Notes under the pieces: generated by a model
The model's database searches: none
What the model was told of the DNA's origin: nothing
The model's input: the letters and a program-made list of their open reading frames with translations, nothing else
In this document: positions 9,043 to 17,934 of the stretch, piece after piece
How positions within the stretch are numbered: position 1 is the first letter of the stretch
Layout: every line of letters starts with the position of its first letter
Made by a program: the position numbers and the translations under genes
Source: Pelagilacustribacter sp045567335
GTDB lineage: Bacteria > Pseudomonadota > Alphaproteobacteria > Pelagibacterales > Pelagibacteraceae
Assembly (NCBI GenBank): GCA_045567335.1
Contig: JBJLCZ010000003.1
Location: 1-64,000 of the forward strand
Reading direction: 5' to 3'
DNA: 64,000 bases

Positions 9043-10047
9043 TTAAGGTATTAATATAATCTTTGGAGAAATACATTTGCCATCGTGTATTTCTTTGAAT
9101 GCTGCAGCACCATTTTTAAGTTCTCTATAATTAATCCAGTCAAGAGATCCTAATTTCTTTTCTGAAATAAGATTAATTGATTTTATAAAATCTTCTTTCG
9201 TGTAGCAATAAGTTCCTACTAAAGTTATTTCTTGTATAGTTAATTTTTTAAAATTAAATTTTCCTTCTGCTTGAGTTAGACCTACATGAACTATAGTGCC
9301 ACCAGGTAAAATAGTTTTTATAGCTTGATTTCTGCTTGATTCTAAACCAACTGTGTCGAAAATAATATCAAAATAATTTTCATTAACTTCTTTATTTTTT
9401 GGATCAACAAATTTAGCATTTAAATATTTTGAACATTCATCTAATCGAAATTTATTTGGATCAGACATGACTATATTTTTACAATTTTTAATATTATTTA
9501 AAATTAAACCGCATAATAAACCTATAGCTCCTGCACCTTGAATTAAAATCTTACAATCAGAAAACAATTTTATTAAATTTTTTTCACCTAAAAGCACTGC
9601 ATGAATTGCTACCGCGGTAGGTTCGGCAAGTGCTGCTTCTTTAATCTTTAAATTTTCAGGGATCACATAAATATTTTTTTCAGGTATTGATATGAATTCA
9701 GCTAAACCACCTTCTCTTTGTATTGGTTTGCTCATCCCAACCATTGTTCTTTGTGGACAAAGATGTTCCTTATTGTTTTTACAATAATAACAATTATCAC
9801 ATGTAATTAATGGATTTAGAACTACAGATTTGTCTTTGAATGTACCATTAAGCATTATTCCACTTACCTCATGTCCTAATATAAGTGGAGGGTTTCTTCT
9901 TTCATCCTTACCATGAAAGGCATGCATATCAGAACCACAAATACCGGAAGCTTTAACTTTAACTATGCTTTCATTGGTAACTTCTTTAGGTGTGTTTTCT
10001 TCTCTATAAGTTATTTCTTGCAAGCCTGTATAAACTAATGCTTTCAT
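9043..10047 (-). CDS. Zn-dependent medium-chain alcohol dehydrogenase (HpsP-like)
   Basis: NAD(P)-dependent MDR dehydrogenase of 334 residues. Catalytic zinc ligands are visible as Cys37 (GICGSD) and His59-Glu60 (LGHE). The structural zinc lobe has Cys83, Cys86, Cys89 and Cys97. A Rossmann motif GAGAIGLLCG lies near residue 171. It starts on the last base of the HpsN-like stop, so the two are translationally coupled. In DHPS (2,3-dihydroxypropane-1-sulfonate) degraders, HpsP with HpsO interconverts DHPS enantiomers before HpsN. The assignment to HpsP rests on this coupling, not on a diagnostic residue. A sorbitol- or threonine-dehydrogenase-like role is the alternative. Confidence 0.8.
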   Translation of the reverse strand: MKALVYTGLQEITYREENTPKEVTNESIVKVKASGICGSDMHAFHGKDERRNPPLILGHEVSGIMLNGTFKDKSVVLNPLITCDNCYYCKNNKEHLCPQRTMVGMSKPIQREGGLAEFISIPEKNIYVIPENLKIKEAALAEPTAVAIHAVLLGEKNLIKLFSDCKILIQGAGAIGLLCGLILNNIKNCKNIVMSDPNKFRLDECSKYLNAKFVDPKNKEVNENYFDIIFDTVGLESSRNQAIKTILPGGTIVHVGLTQAEGKFNFKKLTIQEITLVGTYCYTKEDFIKSINLISEKKLGSLDWINYRELKNGAAAFKEIHDGKCISPKIILIP

Positions 10048-11333
10048 TAATTAGAAAAACCGTATTTTCTTAATCTCACATCCCCTGTCCTTGCGTGAGC
10101 TTCCATGCCTTCATATCTTGAAATTCTAGCCGCCGCCGCACCAACAAGTTTAGTTGACTCCTTAGTCATTCTTTGGAAACTTAAAGTTTTAATAAATTTA
10201 CCAACAAATAATCCACCAGTATATCTTCCAGCTCCTTTTGTTGGTAAAATATGATTAGTGCCTGAACACTTGTCTCCGTAAGCAACTGTAGTTTCTTCAC
10301 CTATAAATAAAGATCCATAATTGACTAATCTTTTGTGAAACCAATCAAGATTTTTTGTATGAACTTCTAAATGTTCTGGAGCATATTCATCACTAATTTT
10401 CGCCATTTCTTCATCTGTATCACAAAGAATAACTTCCCCATAATCACGCCATGCAGCTTCAGCGTTGTTCTTAGGAGTTTCTGGTAGCTCTGCTATCAAT
10501 TCAGGAACTCTTTTTAAAACTTTTTCTGCTAAATTTTTACTTGTAGTATAAAGCCAACAAGGAGAATTATATCCATGTTCTGCTTGACCCACTAAATCAA
10601 CTGCTACTATTTCAGAGTCTGCAGATCCATCTGCAATAATACCAATTTCTGTGGGTCCTGCAAATAAATCTATTCCAACTTTTCCAAATAATATTCTTTT
10701 TGCTTCTGCCACAAATTGATTTCCTGGTCCAACAATTATATCTGCTGGAGGATTTTTAAATAAACCATTAGTCATTGCCGCTATTGCAGGGACTCCTCCT
10801 AAATTCATAATAATGTCAGCACCGCATAGATTTGCTGTATAAATAATAGTAGGATGTGCTCCAATACCTTCTTTGGGAGGGCTACAAGCTATTATATTTT
10901 TTACACCTGCTACTTTTGCGGTAGTTACACTCATTACAGCTGAAGCAATATGAGCGTATCTTCCTCCTGGCACATAACACCCTGCTGTATTTACAGGTAC
11001 TAATTTTTGCCCTGCAAATAAACCTTTGGACAATTCTACTTCAAATTCTTGTCCATAATTTTTTAGCTGAGCTTCAGCAAATTTTTTGACTCTTTCATGA
11101 GAAAATTGAATATCGTCTTTTGTTTTTTGATCTAAATTTTTTTTTACTTCATCTATTCTATCTTTAGAAACAATTATTTCACCATCATATTTATCAAATT
11201 TTTTTGTAAGTTCAATACATCCTTTTTCTTTGGAATTTTCAATATCTTTTAGTAATCCCTCAACTATATTAGCAGTCTTTGTATCATCTGTAGAAGATGT
11301 TTTTGGAGATTTTTTTAGATATTTAATTGTCAT
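10047..11333 (-). CDS. HisD-family sulfopropanediol dehydrogenase (HpsN-like)
   Basis: The protein has the histidinol dehydrogenase fold, 428 residues: AGCYVPGGRYAH, NLGGVPAIAAMTNG, IVGPGNQFVAEAKR, DLFAGPTEIGIIADG, GQAEHGYNSP, YAPEHLEVH and CSGTNHILPTKGAGRYTGG are clear. HpsN belongs to this family and oxidises (R)-DHPS to (R)-sulfolactate in two NAD-dependent steps. Reasons to prefer HpsN over true HisD are no his operon around it, coupling with a Zn dehydrogenase, a TRAP transporter nearby, SuyAB in the same region, and the C-terminal TGGLFVGKFIKT segment with a long non-HisD tail. Start ATG at 11333; an 8-2-8 palindrome lies 29 bases upstream. Confidence 0.85.
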   Translation of the reverse strand: MTIKYLKKSPKTSSTDDTKTANIVEGLLKDIENSKEKGCIELTKKFDKYDGEIIVSKDRIDEVKKNLDQKTKDDIQFSHERVKKFAEAQLKNYGQEFEVELSKGLFAGQKLVPVNTAGCYVPGGRYAHIASAVMSVTTAKVAGVKNIIACSPPKEGIGAHPTIIYTANLCGADIIMNLGGVPAIAAMTNGLFKNPPADIIVGPGNQFVAEAKRILFGKVGIDLFAGPTEIGIIADGSADSEIVAVDLVGQAEHGYNSPCWLYTTSKNLAEKVLKRVPELIAELPETPKNNAEAAWRDYGEVILCDTDEEMAKISDEYAPEHLEVHTKNLDWFHKRLVNYGSLFIGEETTVAYGDKCSGTNHILPTKGAGRYTGGLFVGKFIKTLSFQRMTKESTKLVGAAAARISRYEGMEAHARTGDVRLRKYGFSN

Positions 11334-11361
11334 TTTATTCCTTGTTAATATTTTGGATTGA

Positions 11362-11379
11362 ATTTAATTTGAATTAAAT
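11362..11379. promoter_or_regulatory. Perfect A/T palindrome upstream of the hpsN-like gene
   Basis: ATTTAATT and AATTAAAT arms (8-2-8, perfect) lie in the 71-base spacer between the hpsN-like start and the ATPase stop. Its place and symmetry fit an operator. In DNA this AT-rich, palindromes of A and T arise by chance fairly often, so support is modest. Confidence 0.3.
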
Positions 11380-11404
11380 CATAACAATTTATATTTTTCA
11401 ATGT

Positions 11405-12467
11405 TTAAACAATCTTAATTTCTGGGGAAGTAAGTTCATAGATTCTACTTATAGTTCTCTTAAAAGGTTGTTTAAGTCTATCTGCGCTATTCAGCTCGTT
11501 AGGTTTAAAATTAGAGCTGATTAATAATGGTATTTTTTTTTCATAAAATATATCGATAAGAGTAATAAATCTTTGTTGCATATCAGCATTTTCATTATTA
11601 AAATTTGGTATATTTTCTATTGTAATGAAATGGCAACAATTTGCAATTTCAATATAATCTTCCCCACCTAGATTTTGATTACACAATTCATTAAAATTAA
11701 ATCTAGCAATACCCCTCAAAATAATTCAAAATTTTAAATTTTCTTCCCTTGATTAAAAGATTTTGAACACTAAATTTTTTATTTTTTGTTAGTTCTCTAA
11801 ATAATTGATTTATCTGAAAATTTGTTTTTTCGTTTAATGGAAAAAAAAATCTTTCAAGTTTAGTTATTCCAGTTTTTCTATAATCTTCATCTATAACTAA
11901 TTTATGTTCTATAGAATGTTTTTTAATTAATGAAATAAAAGGTAAAAACTGTTCTCTTTGTAAACCATCTTTATATAAATTGTCAATTTTTGTGTTTGAT
12001 GTAATAATTATTTTAATATTCTCTTTTATAATTACTTCAAATAATTTTCCTAAAATCATTGCATCAACAATATTTGTTACTTGAAATTCATCCAAATAGA
12101 TTAATTTTGAATTTTTTTTTAATTTTTTAACAAAAAATTCAATTGAGTTAGTTTTATTTTTTTTTTCACAGTCATATCTAAAATCATGAAAATAGATCAT
12201 AAATTCGTTAAAATGAAATCTTTGTTTAGGCATGTTTACATAATTGTAAAAAAAATTTAAAATCATGGTTTTGCCAACTCCTACATCTCCACTTAAATAA
12301 AAAGAAGAAATTTTAGAATTATTACTTAATTTTTTAAATAAATTAAATAAACTTGTTTTATTATCTTTGTAAAATTTACTTAATAGTTCGACTGTATAAA
12401 CTTGATTTTGATTTAATTGAAGTTTTTTTTCTAGACAATATTTTTTAAAAGTTGATATTAAATTCAT
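11405..12467 (-). pseudogene. zapE: AFG1/ZapE-family ATPase interrupted by one-base frameshift
   Basis: Two overlapping frames together make one AFG1/ZapE P-loop ATPase. The upstream frame (12467-11703) has Walker A SGDVGVGKTMI, Walker B LIYLDEFQV, ITSNTKIDNLY and the arginine-containing GLQREQFLPFI, and ends in NYFEGYC. The downstream frame (from about 11719 to 11405) continues with the family's GIARFNFNELC, DYIEIA, QRFITLIDIFYEKKIPLLISS. Removing one base from the C run at 11712-11715 (GGGG on the coding strand) joins EG directly to IARF. So this is a single gene with a homopolymer insertion, either a true mutation or a sequencing or assembly error. The family is linked to division (ZapE) or mitochondrial protein quality (AFG1). 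Confidence 0.85.
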
Positions 12468-12505
12468 TTTATGTCTTTAAAAACCGATGCTTAATACGCA
12501 ATAAT

Positions 12506-13840
12506 TTAATTACCGTATAAATATGTTGGAAGCCATAAGGCAATTTGTGGAAATATTACTATTAAAATTAATCCTATTACTTGCAATACCATAAATTGCA
12601 TCATTCCAATATAAATGTCCTTTAAGTCCCACTCAGGAACTACACCTTTTAAAAAATAAGCAGATAATGCCACAGGTGGGGATAGCCAGGCGGTTTGTAA
12701 ATTTACTGCAACAAGTATTGCGAACCAAGTCAAATTAAATTCTAATGCTTCAATTAAAGGAAGTATTATTGGAATAATAATTAAAACTATTGGAACCCAC
12801 TCTAATGGCCAGCCTAATAGAAAAATCATAGCTAAAACTATTGCTAAAATAATGTATCTGTTCATTTCAAGACCAAGTAAAAATTCTGTCAAAACCATTG
12901 GCGTACCTAATCTTGAAAATACAGATCCAAAGAAATTAGAAGCGGCAACCAATACCATAATTAAAGCCGATATTTCAAGAGTTTTAACAAGAGCCTCTTG
13001 AAGTTTGGGGAGTGTTAACTTCTTATAAACAAGAGCTAAAATTAAAGAGCCAACTGCTCCACATCCAGCTGCTTCTGTTGGAGTCGCGTAACCAAATAAT
13101 ATACTTCCTAATGCAGCAAAAACTAATAATGCTGGTGGAACTAAACCAATTATGAATTCTTTAAATACTTCTGTCATACTAGAAGCTCTATCTTCAACAG
13201 CTAAAACAGGTCCTAAATCAGGATTTAATGCACATCTAATCGTAACATAAGCAGCGTATAAAAGTGCTAACATAATTCCAGGTATAATTGCAGCAGCAAA
13301 TAAATCAGTAACAGGAATTTCCATTATTGGTCCCATAACTACTAACATAATGCTTGGCGGAATTAATATTCCTAATGTACCACCTGCTGTAATAGTTCCT
13401 GCTGCTAGCCTTACATCGTAGCCAGATTTATTCATGGATTTAGCTGCCATAATACCTAATATAGTAACTGATGCTCCTACTATTCCTGTTGCCGCTGCAA
13501 AAATTACAGATACAAATAAAACTGCATAAAATAAAGCACCGCGGACCCTTGATAGCATTAATTGAACGGCTGAAAATAATCTTTCCATTAAACCAGCATT
13601 TTCCATCATTATTCCCATAAAGACAAAGAGAGGGACCGCCGCAAGAGCTTGCTCTGTCATTACCATAGAAAACTGCAAGGTCATTAAGTAAAATACTAGT
13701 TTACCAAATCCTAAGTATCCAAAGACAAATCCTAGAAAAATTAGAGTAAAGGAGATAGGAAATCCTATAAAAATTGCAAATAACATTACAGCAATTAATA
13801 TAAAACCAAGTGTAGCTGGATTAATTAGTTCTGCTATCAT
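12506..13840 (-). CDS. TRAP transporter large permease (DctM family)
   Basis: Large membrane subunit, 444 residues with about 12-13 hydrophobic segments. The N-terminal FAIFIGFPISFTLIFLG, the conserved GIVGASVTILGIMAA, GTLGILIPPSIMLVV and PTEAAGCGAVG are typical DctM sequences. It overlaps the small subunit gene by 4 bases (ATGA). With the binding protein upstream it forms a complete Na+-driven importer for a small organic anion. The neighbouring hpsN/hpsP-like genes suggest DHPS (HpsKLM role), but TRAP substrate cannot be read from the permease. Confidence 0.93.
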   Translation of the reverse strand: MIAELINPATLGFILIAVMLFAIFIGFPISFTLIFLGFVFGYLGFGKLVFYLMTLQFSMVMTEQALAAVPLFVFMGIMMENAGLMERLFSAVQLMLSRVRGALFYAVLFVSVIFAAATGIVGASVTILGIMAAKSMNKSGYDVRLAAGTITAGGTLGILIPPSIMLVVMGPIMEIPVTDLFAAAIIPGIMLALLYAAYVTIRCALNPDLGPVLAVEDRASSMTEVFKEFIIGLVPPALLVFAALGSILFGYATPTEAAGCGAVGSLILALVYKKLTLPKLQEALVKTLEISALIMVLVAASNFFGSVFSRLGTPMVLTEFLLGLEMNRYIILAIVLAMIFLLGWPLEWVPIVLIIIPIILPLIEALEFNLTWFAILVAVNLQTAWLSPPVALSAYFLKGVVPEWDLKDIYIGMMQFMVLQVIGLILIVIFPQIALWLPTYLYGN

Positions 13841-14442
13841 GCGTCAGGCCATCTTCCTTTTTTAGCTGCATAATAACTTTTAAAAAGTTCTGAAATTCCT
13901 TGTATTAACAAAAATAAAATACCAAACCACAAACAAGCTTTTATAGGCCACATAAATGGCATCCATGCTGTATCCATTCCTCTTTCACCCCTTTGTATTG
14001 ACTCAATTACAAATCCAGTAGTCATGTAGAAGAAAAAAAGTAATCCTGGGAAATAAAATAGTAAATATAACCAAAAATCTATAAGTCCTTGAGTTTTTAC
14101 TTTAAAATTTCTATATAAAAAATCCGCTCGTATATGAACCCCTTTGGAAAGTGCGTATCCAGCACCTAACATAAATAGAGCTCCATAAAAAAATCTACTC
14201 ATATCGTAAGCCCACATTGTTGGAGCTAAAAATAATTTTCTTGCTAAAACTTCATAAACCATCGCAAACATTAAAGGTATTGTAATCCAACAAACAACGT
14301 TACCGATCCATTTGCTCGATTTATCAATATTTAAAATTGTTGATGCCATCCATTTAGGCATGTCTTCAGGCATCTTGCCTGTACCTTGTCTTCTTTCAGC
14401 AATCATCTCATCAGATTTGTCAAATTTAGTTCTTGATGGCAT
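13837..14442 (-). CDS. TRAP transporter small permease (DctQ family)
   Basis: Small membrane subunit, 201 residues with four hydrophobic segments. The motifs YEVLARKLFLAPTMWAYDMSRF, GAGYALSKGVHIRADFLY and FYMTTGFVIESIQRGERGMDTAW are typical of DctQ. The long hydrophilic N-terminus (about 40 residues) is cytoplasmic. Located between the binding protein and the large permease, with a hairpin between it and the binding-protein gene. Confidence 0.9.
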   Translation of the reverse strand: MPSRTKFDKSDEMIAERRQGTGKMPEDMPKWMASTILNIDKSSKWIGNVVCWITIPLMFAMVYEVLARKLFLAPTMWAYDMSRFFYGALFMLGAGYALSKGVHIRADFLYRNFKVKTQGLIDFWLYLLFYFPGLLFFFYMTTGFVIESIQRGERGMDTAWMPFMWPIKACLWFGILFLLIQGISELFKSYYAAKKGRWPDA

Positions 14443-14470
14443 TTGTTCCTATTTGTTTATTTAAATAAAC

Positions 14471-14498
14471 AAAGCGGATCGGTTAAATGATCCGCTTT
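14471..14498 (-). terminator. Hairpin between TRAP binding protein and permease genes
   Basis: A 10-bp perfect stem (AAAGCGGATC and complement, 14471-14480 with 14489-14498, 8-base loop) is followed on the minus strand by GTTTATTT. It lies just after the binding-protein stop. It probably stops part of the transcripts or shields the 3' end, giving more binding protein than permease. Confidence 0.7.
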
Positions 14499-14520
14499 AT
14501 TTTAATTTATATTCTTACGA

Positions 14521-15615
14521 CTATTTTAATGTTGCTGCGTGAGCCATTCCTAGCTTAGCATTAGACATTTGTGCGCCACTCCAGAAAGGTACTGCAATAT
14601 CAGCAAATTTCTTTTGTGAGTTCCAAACTTTTGCAAAGAATTTATTTTTCGCTGCATTAGTTTCTAAACTTTTCTTAGCTGCTGCCATATACGCTGGAAA
14701 ATAATCAGCAGGTGTATCATGTAAGATCACACCGTGATTCTGAGTTAAATCTGCTAGCGCTTTACCATTTTCGTAAATTCTATAACTCATAGCTTTACTT
14801 AATGATGCATTCGCTGCAACTTCCATAGCTTTTTTCTCAAGCTTAGTCATTTTTTTGTAAACATCTCCGTTTACGTATAAATCAGCATTTACCACTACTT
14901 GGTGTAAACCTTGTAAATAGTAGTGTTTAAGAACTTTTTGGAAACCAAAAACACTGTCAGGTTTTGGGCAACACCATTCAGCTGCATCGATAGTCCCTTT
15001 TTCAAGAGCTGGAAGAATATCTCCTCCACCCATTGCAACAGAAGCTACACCGATATCTTTATAAGTTTGACCTGGAATTCCTGGAGGAGTTCTAAATCTG
15101 TACTTTCTAAAGTCAGCCATGCTGTTAATAGGTTCTTTAAACCAACCTAGAGCCTCTGGGCCTACTGGCTGAAGCATAAAACCTTTTATGTTTCTTCCCA
15201 TTTCTTTCCATAGTTGGTCATATAATTGCTTACCACCACCATATTGGAACCAAGATAGGAATGCGATGTTATCGATACCAACACCTGCACCTGCCACTGG
15301 CGAACCAAATAACATAGCTGCTGGGTGTTCTCCTGACCAGTAGTGTGTCCAAGCAAATCCACAATCGATCAGTCCTTTGTCAACTGCATCCAATGTTTCT
15401 TTAACCCCAACAACAGTACCTGCTGGCATAATTTCGAACTTAAGTGAACCACCTGTTAACGCAGTTACGTCATTTCCGAAGTCTTTTAACATTTTTACTT
15501 CGTCTGCTTTCGCACTGATAACAGTTTGGCATTTTAATGTTTTAGCGTTTGCTGTAGAAATTGATAAACCAATAAATGCAACTAAACTTAAAACAATAGT
15601 TAATAATTTTCTCAT
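14521..15615 (-). CDS. TRAP transporter solute-binding protein (DctP family)
   Basis: Periplasmic binding protein, 364 residues. A signal peptide ends at STANAKT. The family landmarks MPAGTVVGVKETLDAVDKGLIDCG, MADFRKYRFRTPPGIPGQTYKDIG (the arginine that contacts the carboxylate or sulfonate lies in this region), and ALEKGTIDAAEWC are present. An unusual WCCPKPD replaces the more common EWVGP near the family's ligand site. It is the first gene of the TRAP operon, preceded by a GGGGGAA ribosome site. A sulfonate such as DHPS is the favoured ligand from context; keto acids or mannitol-like ligands remain possible. Confidence 0.9.
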   Translation of the reverse strand: MRKLLTIVLSLVAFIGLSISTANAKTLKCQTVISAKADEVKMLKDFGNDVTALTGGSLKFEIMPAGTVVGVKETLDAVDKGLIDCGFAWTHYWSGEHPAAMLFGSPVAGAGVGIDNIAFLSWFQYGGGKQLYDQLWKEMGRNIKGFMLQPVGPEALGWFKEPINSMADFRKYRFRTPPGIPGQTYKDIGVASVAMGGGDILPALEKGTIDAAEWCCPKPDSVFGFQKVLKHYYLQGLHQVVVNADLYVNGDVYKKMTKLEKKAMEVAANASLSKAMSYRIYENGKALADLTQNHGVILHDTPADYFPAYMAAAKKSLETNAAKNKFFAKVWNSQKKFADIAVPFWSGAQMSNAKLGMAHAATLK

Positions 15616-15751
15616 TATTCCCCCGTTTTTTTATTAATAAAGAAATATTAAACCAATAATGAAATTTAGAGTCAAACCAAAGAAGCTAAACCTATGGTTG
15701 TATTGTGAGTATTGGAAAATAATAACTTTCTCAACTATAAGTAATATTCTA

Positions 15752-17362
15752 ATGGAAGAATTTGATTATATTATTATTGGAGCTGGTTCAGCAGGATGTG
15801 TTTTAGCAAATAGGTTAAGTGCTGATCCAAAGAATAGAGTGCTCTTAATTGAAGCTGGCGGAAAAGATACTTATCCTTGGATACATATTCCAGTAGGCTA
15901 TTTTAAAACTTTACATAATCCAAAAGTAGATTGGTGTTTTAAAACTGAAAAAGATGAGACTATGAATAATAGATCCATAAGATATCCAAGAGGAAAAACT
16001 CTGGGTGGAAGCTCATCTATAAATGGCCTTCTTTGGATAAGGGGTCAAAGTGATGATTATGATAATTGGAGACAATTAGGAAATAAGGGATGGGGCTGGG
16101 AAGATGTATTACCTTACTTTATCAAATCAGAAAATAATGAATTAGGAAAAAGTGAATTTCATAATGATAAGGGTCCTATCTCAGTTGCAAATAAAAGAAT
16201 AAATTTAAAAATGTTAGACGAATTTATAAATGCTGCAGAAGAACAAGGAATACCTAAAACAGATGATTTTAATACAGGAGATAATTTTGGTTGTGGTTTT
16301 TTTCAATTCACCACTAGTCAAAAAGGATTAAGATTAAGATGTAGCGCAGCAAAAGGTTATTTAAATCCAATTAAAAAAAGATCAAATCTAAAAATTATAG
16401 TTAATGCGCATGTGCAAAAAATAACTTTTCAAGGAAAAAAAGCTGTTGGTGTAAATTATTACCTTAAAGATAAATTAAAAAGTGTGAAAGCTAATAAAGA
16501 GATTGTTCTTTCAGCGGGTGCAATTGGTTCTCCACATTTATTGCAAGTATCGGGTATAGGTGATAGTGAAAAACTCAAGAGATATAACATTAAAATTATT
16601 AATGAATTAAATGGAGTAGGAAAAAATCTTCAAGATCATTTAATGTTCAGACCTATATATAAGGTTAAAAATTTAAAATCACTTAACGGTAAGATAAATA
16701 GTATTTTAGGAAATATTTTGATTGGGTTAGAATATATTTTAAAACAAAGTGGTCCGATGACAATGGGAGCGAGCCAAGTTTGTTTTTTTGCTAAAAGTGA
16801 CTCTTCTAGAGCTACTCCAAACTTACAATGTCATGTTCAACCATTAAGCACCGATATTCTTGGAGCAGATAAAATGCATGAATTTGATGGTATTACACCT
16901 ACTATTGCAAATATAAGGCCAACTAGTAGAGGAGAAGTTAATATTGTAAGTGATGATAGTAGAATTAATCCAAAAATTAAAATGAATTATTTATCATCCC
17001 AAGATGACAGATATGTTGCCGCTCAAGGATTAAAGCTTATAAGAAAAATTATGCTTGAAACCAAAACTTTCAAAAAATATGAACCTGAAGAATATAGGCC
17101 TGGAATACAATTAAAAGAGGATGAAGAATTGGTTAAAGCTGCAAGTGATTATGCTCAAACTATTTTTCATCCAGTTGGAACTTGTAAAATGGGTAATGAT
17201 AATTTTTCTGTAGTAAATGATAAACTATCAGTACATGGTATAGAAAATTTAAGAGTTATTGATGCTTCTATAATGCCAAACATTACCTCTGGTAATACAA
17301 ACGCACCTACGATAATGATAGCTGAAAAGGGTGCTGAGTTTATTTTAAACAATCAAAAATAA
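15752..17362 (+). CDS. GMC-family FAD-dependent choline/alcohol dehydrogenase
   Basis: Flavoenzyme of 536 residues related to choline dehydrogenase and alcohol oxidases. It starts MEEFDYIIIGAGSAGCVLANRL (FAD Rossmann), then GKTLGGSSSINGLLWIRG, AGAIGSPHLLQVSGIG, GVGKNLQDHLMFRP and C-terminal HPVGTCKMG and SGNTNAPTIMIAEKGAEFI. The ATG at 15752 is chosen over an upstream ATG at 15659 because the FAD fold begins directly after it and the extra 31 residues look non-coding. It heads a plus-strand run with TerC, SDR and peptidase genes. Substrate unknown; an alcohol or hydroxylated sulfonate is possible in this context. Confidence 0.92.
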   Translation: MEEFDYIIIGAGSAGCVLANRLSADPKNRVLLIEAGGKDTYPWIHIPVGYFKTLHNPKVDWCFKTEKDETMNNRSIRYPRGKTLGGSSSINGLLWIRGQSDDYDNWRQLGNKGWGWEDVLPYFIKSENNELGKSEFHNDKGPISVANKRINLKMLDEFINAAEEQGIPKTDDFNTGDNFGCGFFQFTTSQKGLRLRCSAAKGYLNPIKKRSNLKIIVNAHVQKITFQGKKAVGVNYYLKDKLKSVKANKEIVLSAGAIGSPHLLQVSGIGDSEKLKRYNIKIINELNGVGKNLQDHLMFRPIYKVKNLKSLNGKINSILGNILIGLEYILKQSGPMTMGASQVCFFAKSDSSRATPNLQCHVQPLSTDILGADKMHEFDGITPTIANIRPTSRGEVNIVSDDSRINPKIKMNYLSSQDDRYVAAQGLKLIRKIMLETKTFKKYEPEEYRPGIQLKEDEELVKAASDYAQTIFHPVGTCKMGNDNFSVVNDKLSVHGIENLRVIDASIMPNITSGNTNAPTIMIAEKGAEFILNNQK

Positions 17363-17934
17363 TGAACGAAGAATTAGTTATCTTATTACAAATAATATTT
17401 ATTGACCTAGTTTTAGCTGGAGATAACGCTGTTATTATTGGTATGGTGGCATCTCAGTTTGAAGCAGAAAAAAGAAAAAAAATTATATTCTGGGGCATTG
17501 GTGCTGCGGTTGTTTTAAGAATAATATTTACTTTAATAGCTTCTTATTTATTACAAATAAATGGATTAAGATTAATAGGTGGATTATTACTATTATATAT
17601 TGTCTATAAACTTTATGTTGATGTTATAAAAGAACAAGGAAAACAAGAAGATATTAAAGTAGATAAATCATCTCTCTTTAAAGCTATAATGACCGTGATG
17701 CTTGCTGATGTTACAATGAGCTTAGATAATGTTATAAGTGTAGCAGGAGCGGCGAAAGGACATTATTTTTTACTAATTTTTGGTTTAGCTTTATCAATTG
17801 CCTTAATGGCATTTATGGCTAATTTGATTGCTAAATGGATAAAAACTTATAAATGGATCGCTTGGGTTGGTTTGATTGCTATATTAATTGTAGCCATAGA
17901 ATTAATTTATGCAGATGTTAAACTATTTATCTAA
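17362..17934 (+). CDS. TerC/YjbE-family integral membrane protein
   Basis: The 190-residue protein has about six membrane segments and the TerC signature in two copies: IFIDLVLAGDNAVIIGM near the N-terminus and MLADVTMSLDNVISVAGA after the hydrophilic loop. The aspartate and asparagine of each repeat are the family's conserved metal-site residues. Members are linked to metal (Mn) export or tellurium resistance. It overlaps both neighbours by one base, so it is cotranscribed with GMC and SDR genes. A role with sulfur or metals here is unproven. Confidence 0.85.
   Translation: MNEELVILLQIIFIDLVLAGDNAVIIGMVASQFEAEKRKKIIFWGIGAAVVLRIIFTLIASYLLQINGLRLIGGLLLLYIVYKLYVDVIKEQGKQEDIKVDKSSLFKAIMTVMLADVTMSLDNVISVAGAAKGHYFLLIFGLALSIALMAFMANLIAKWIKTYKWIAWVGLIAILIVAIELIYADVKLFI

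Noticed and set aside
15659..15751. Upstream start for the GMC oxidoreductase
   Set aside because: The 31 added residues have no family character; the FAD fold begins right after ATG 15752.
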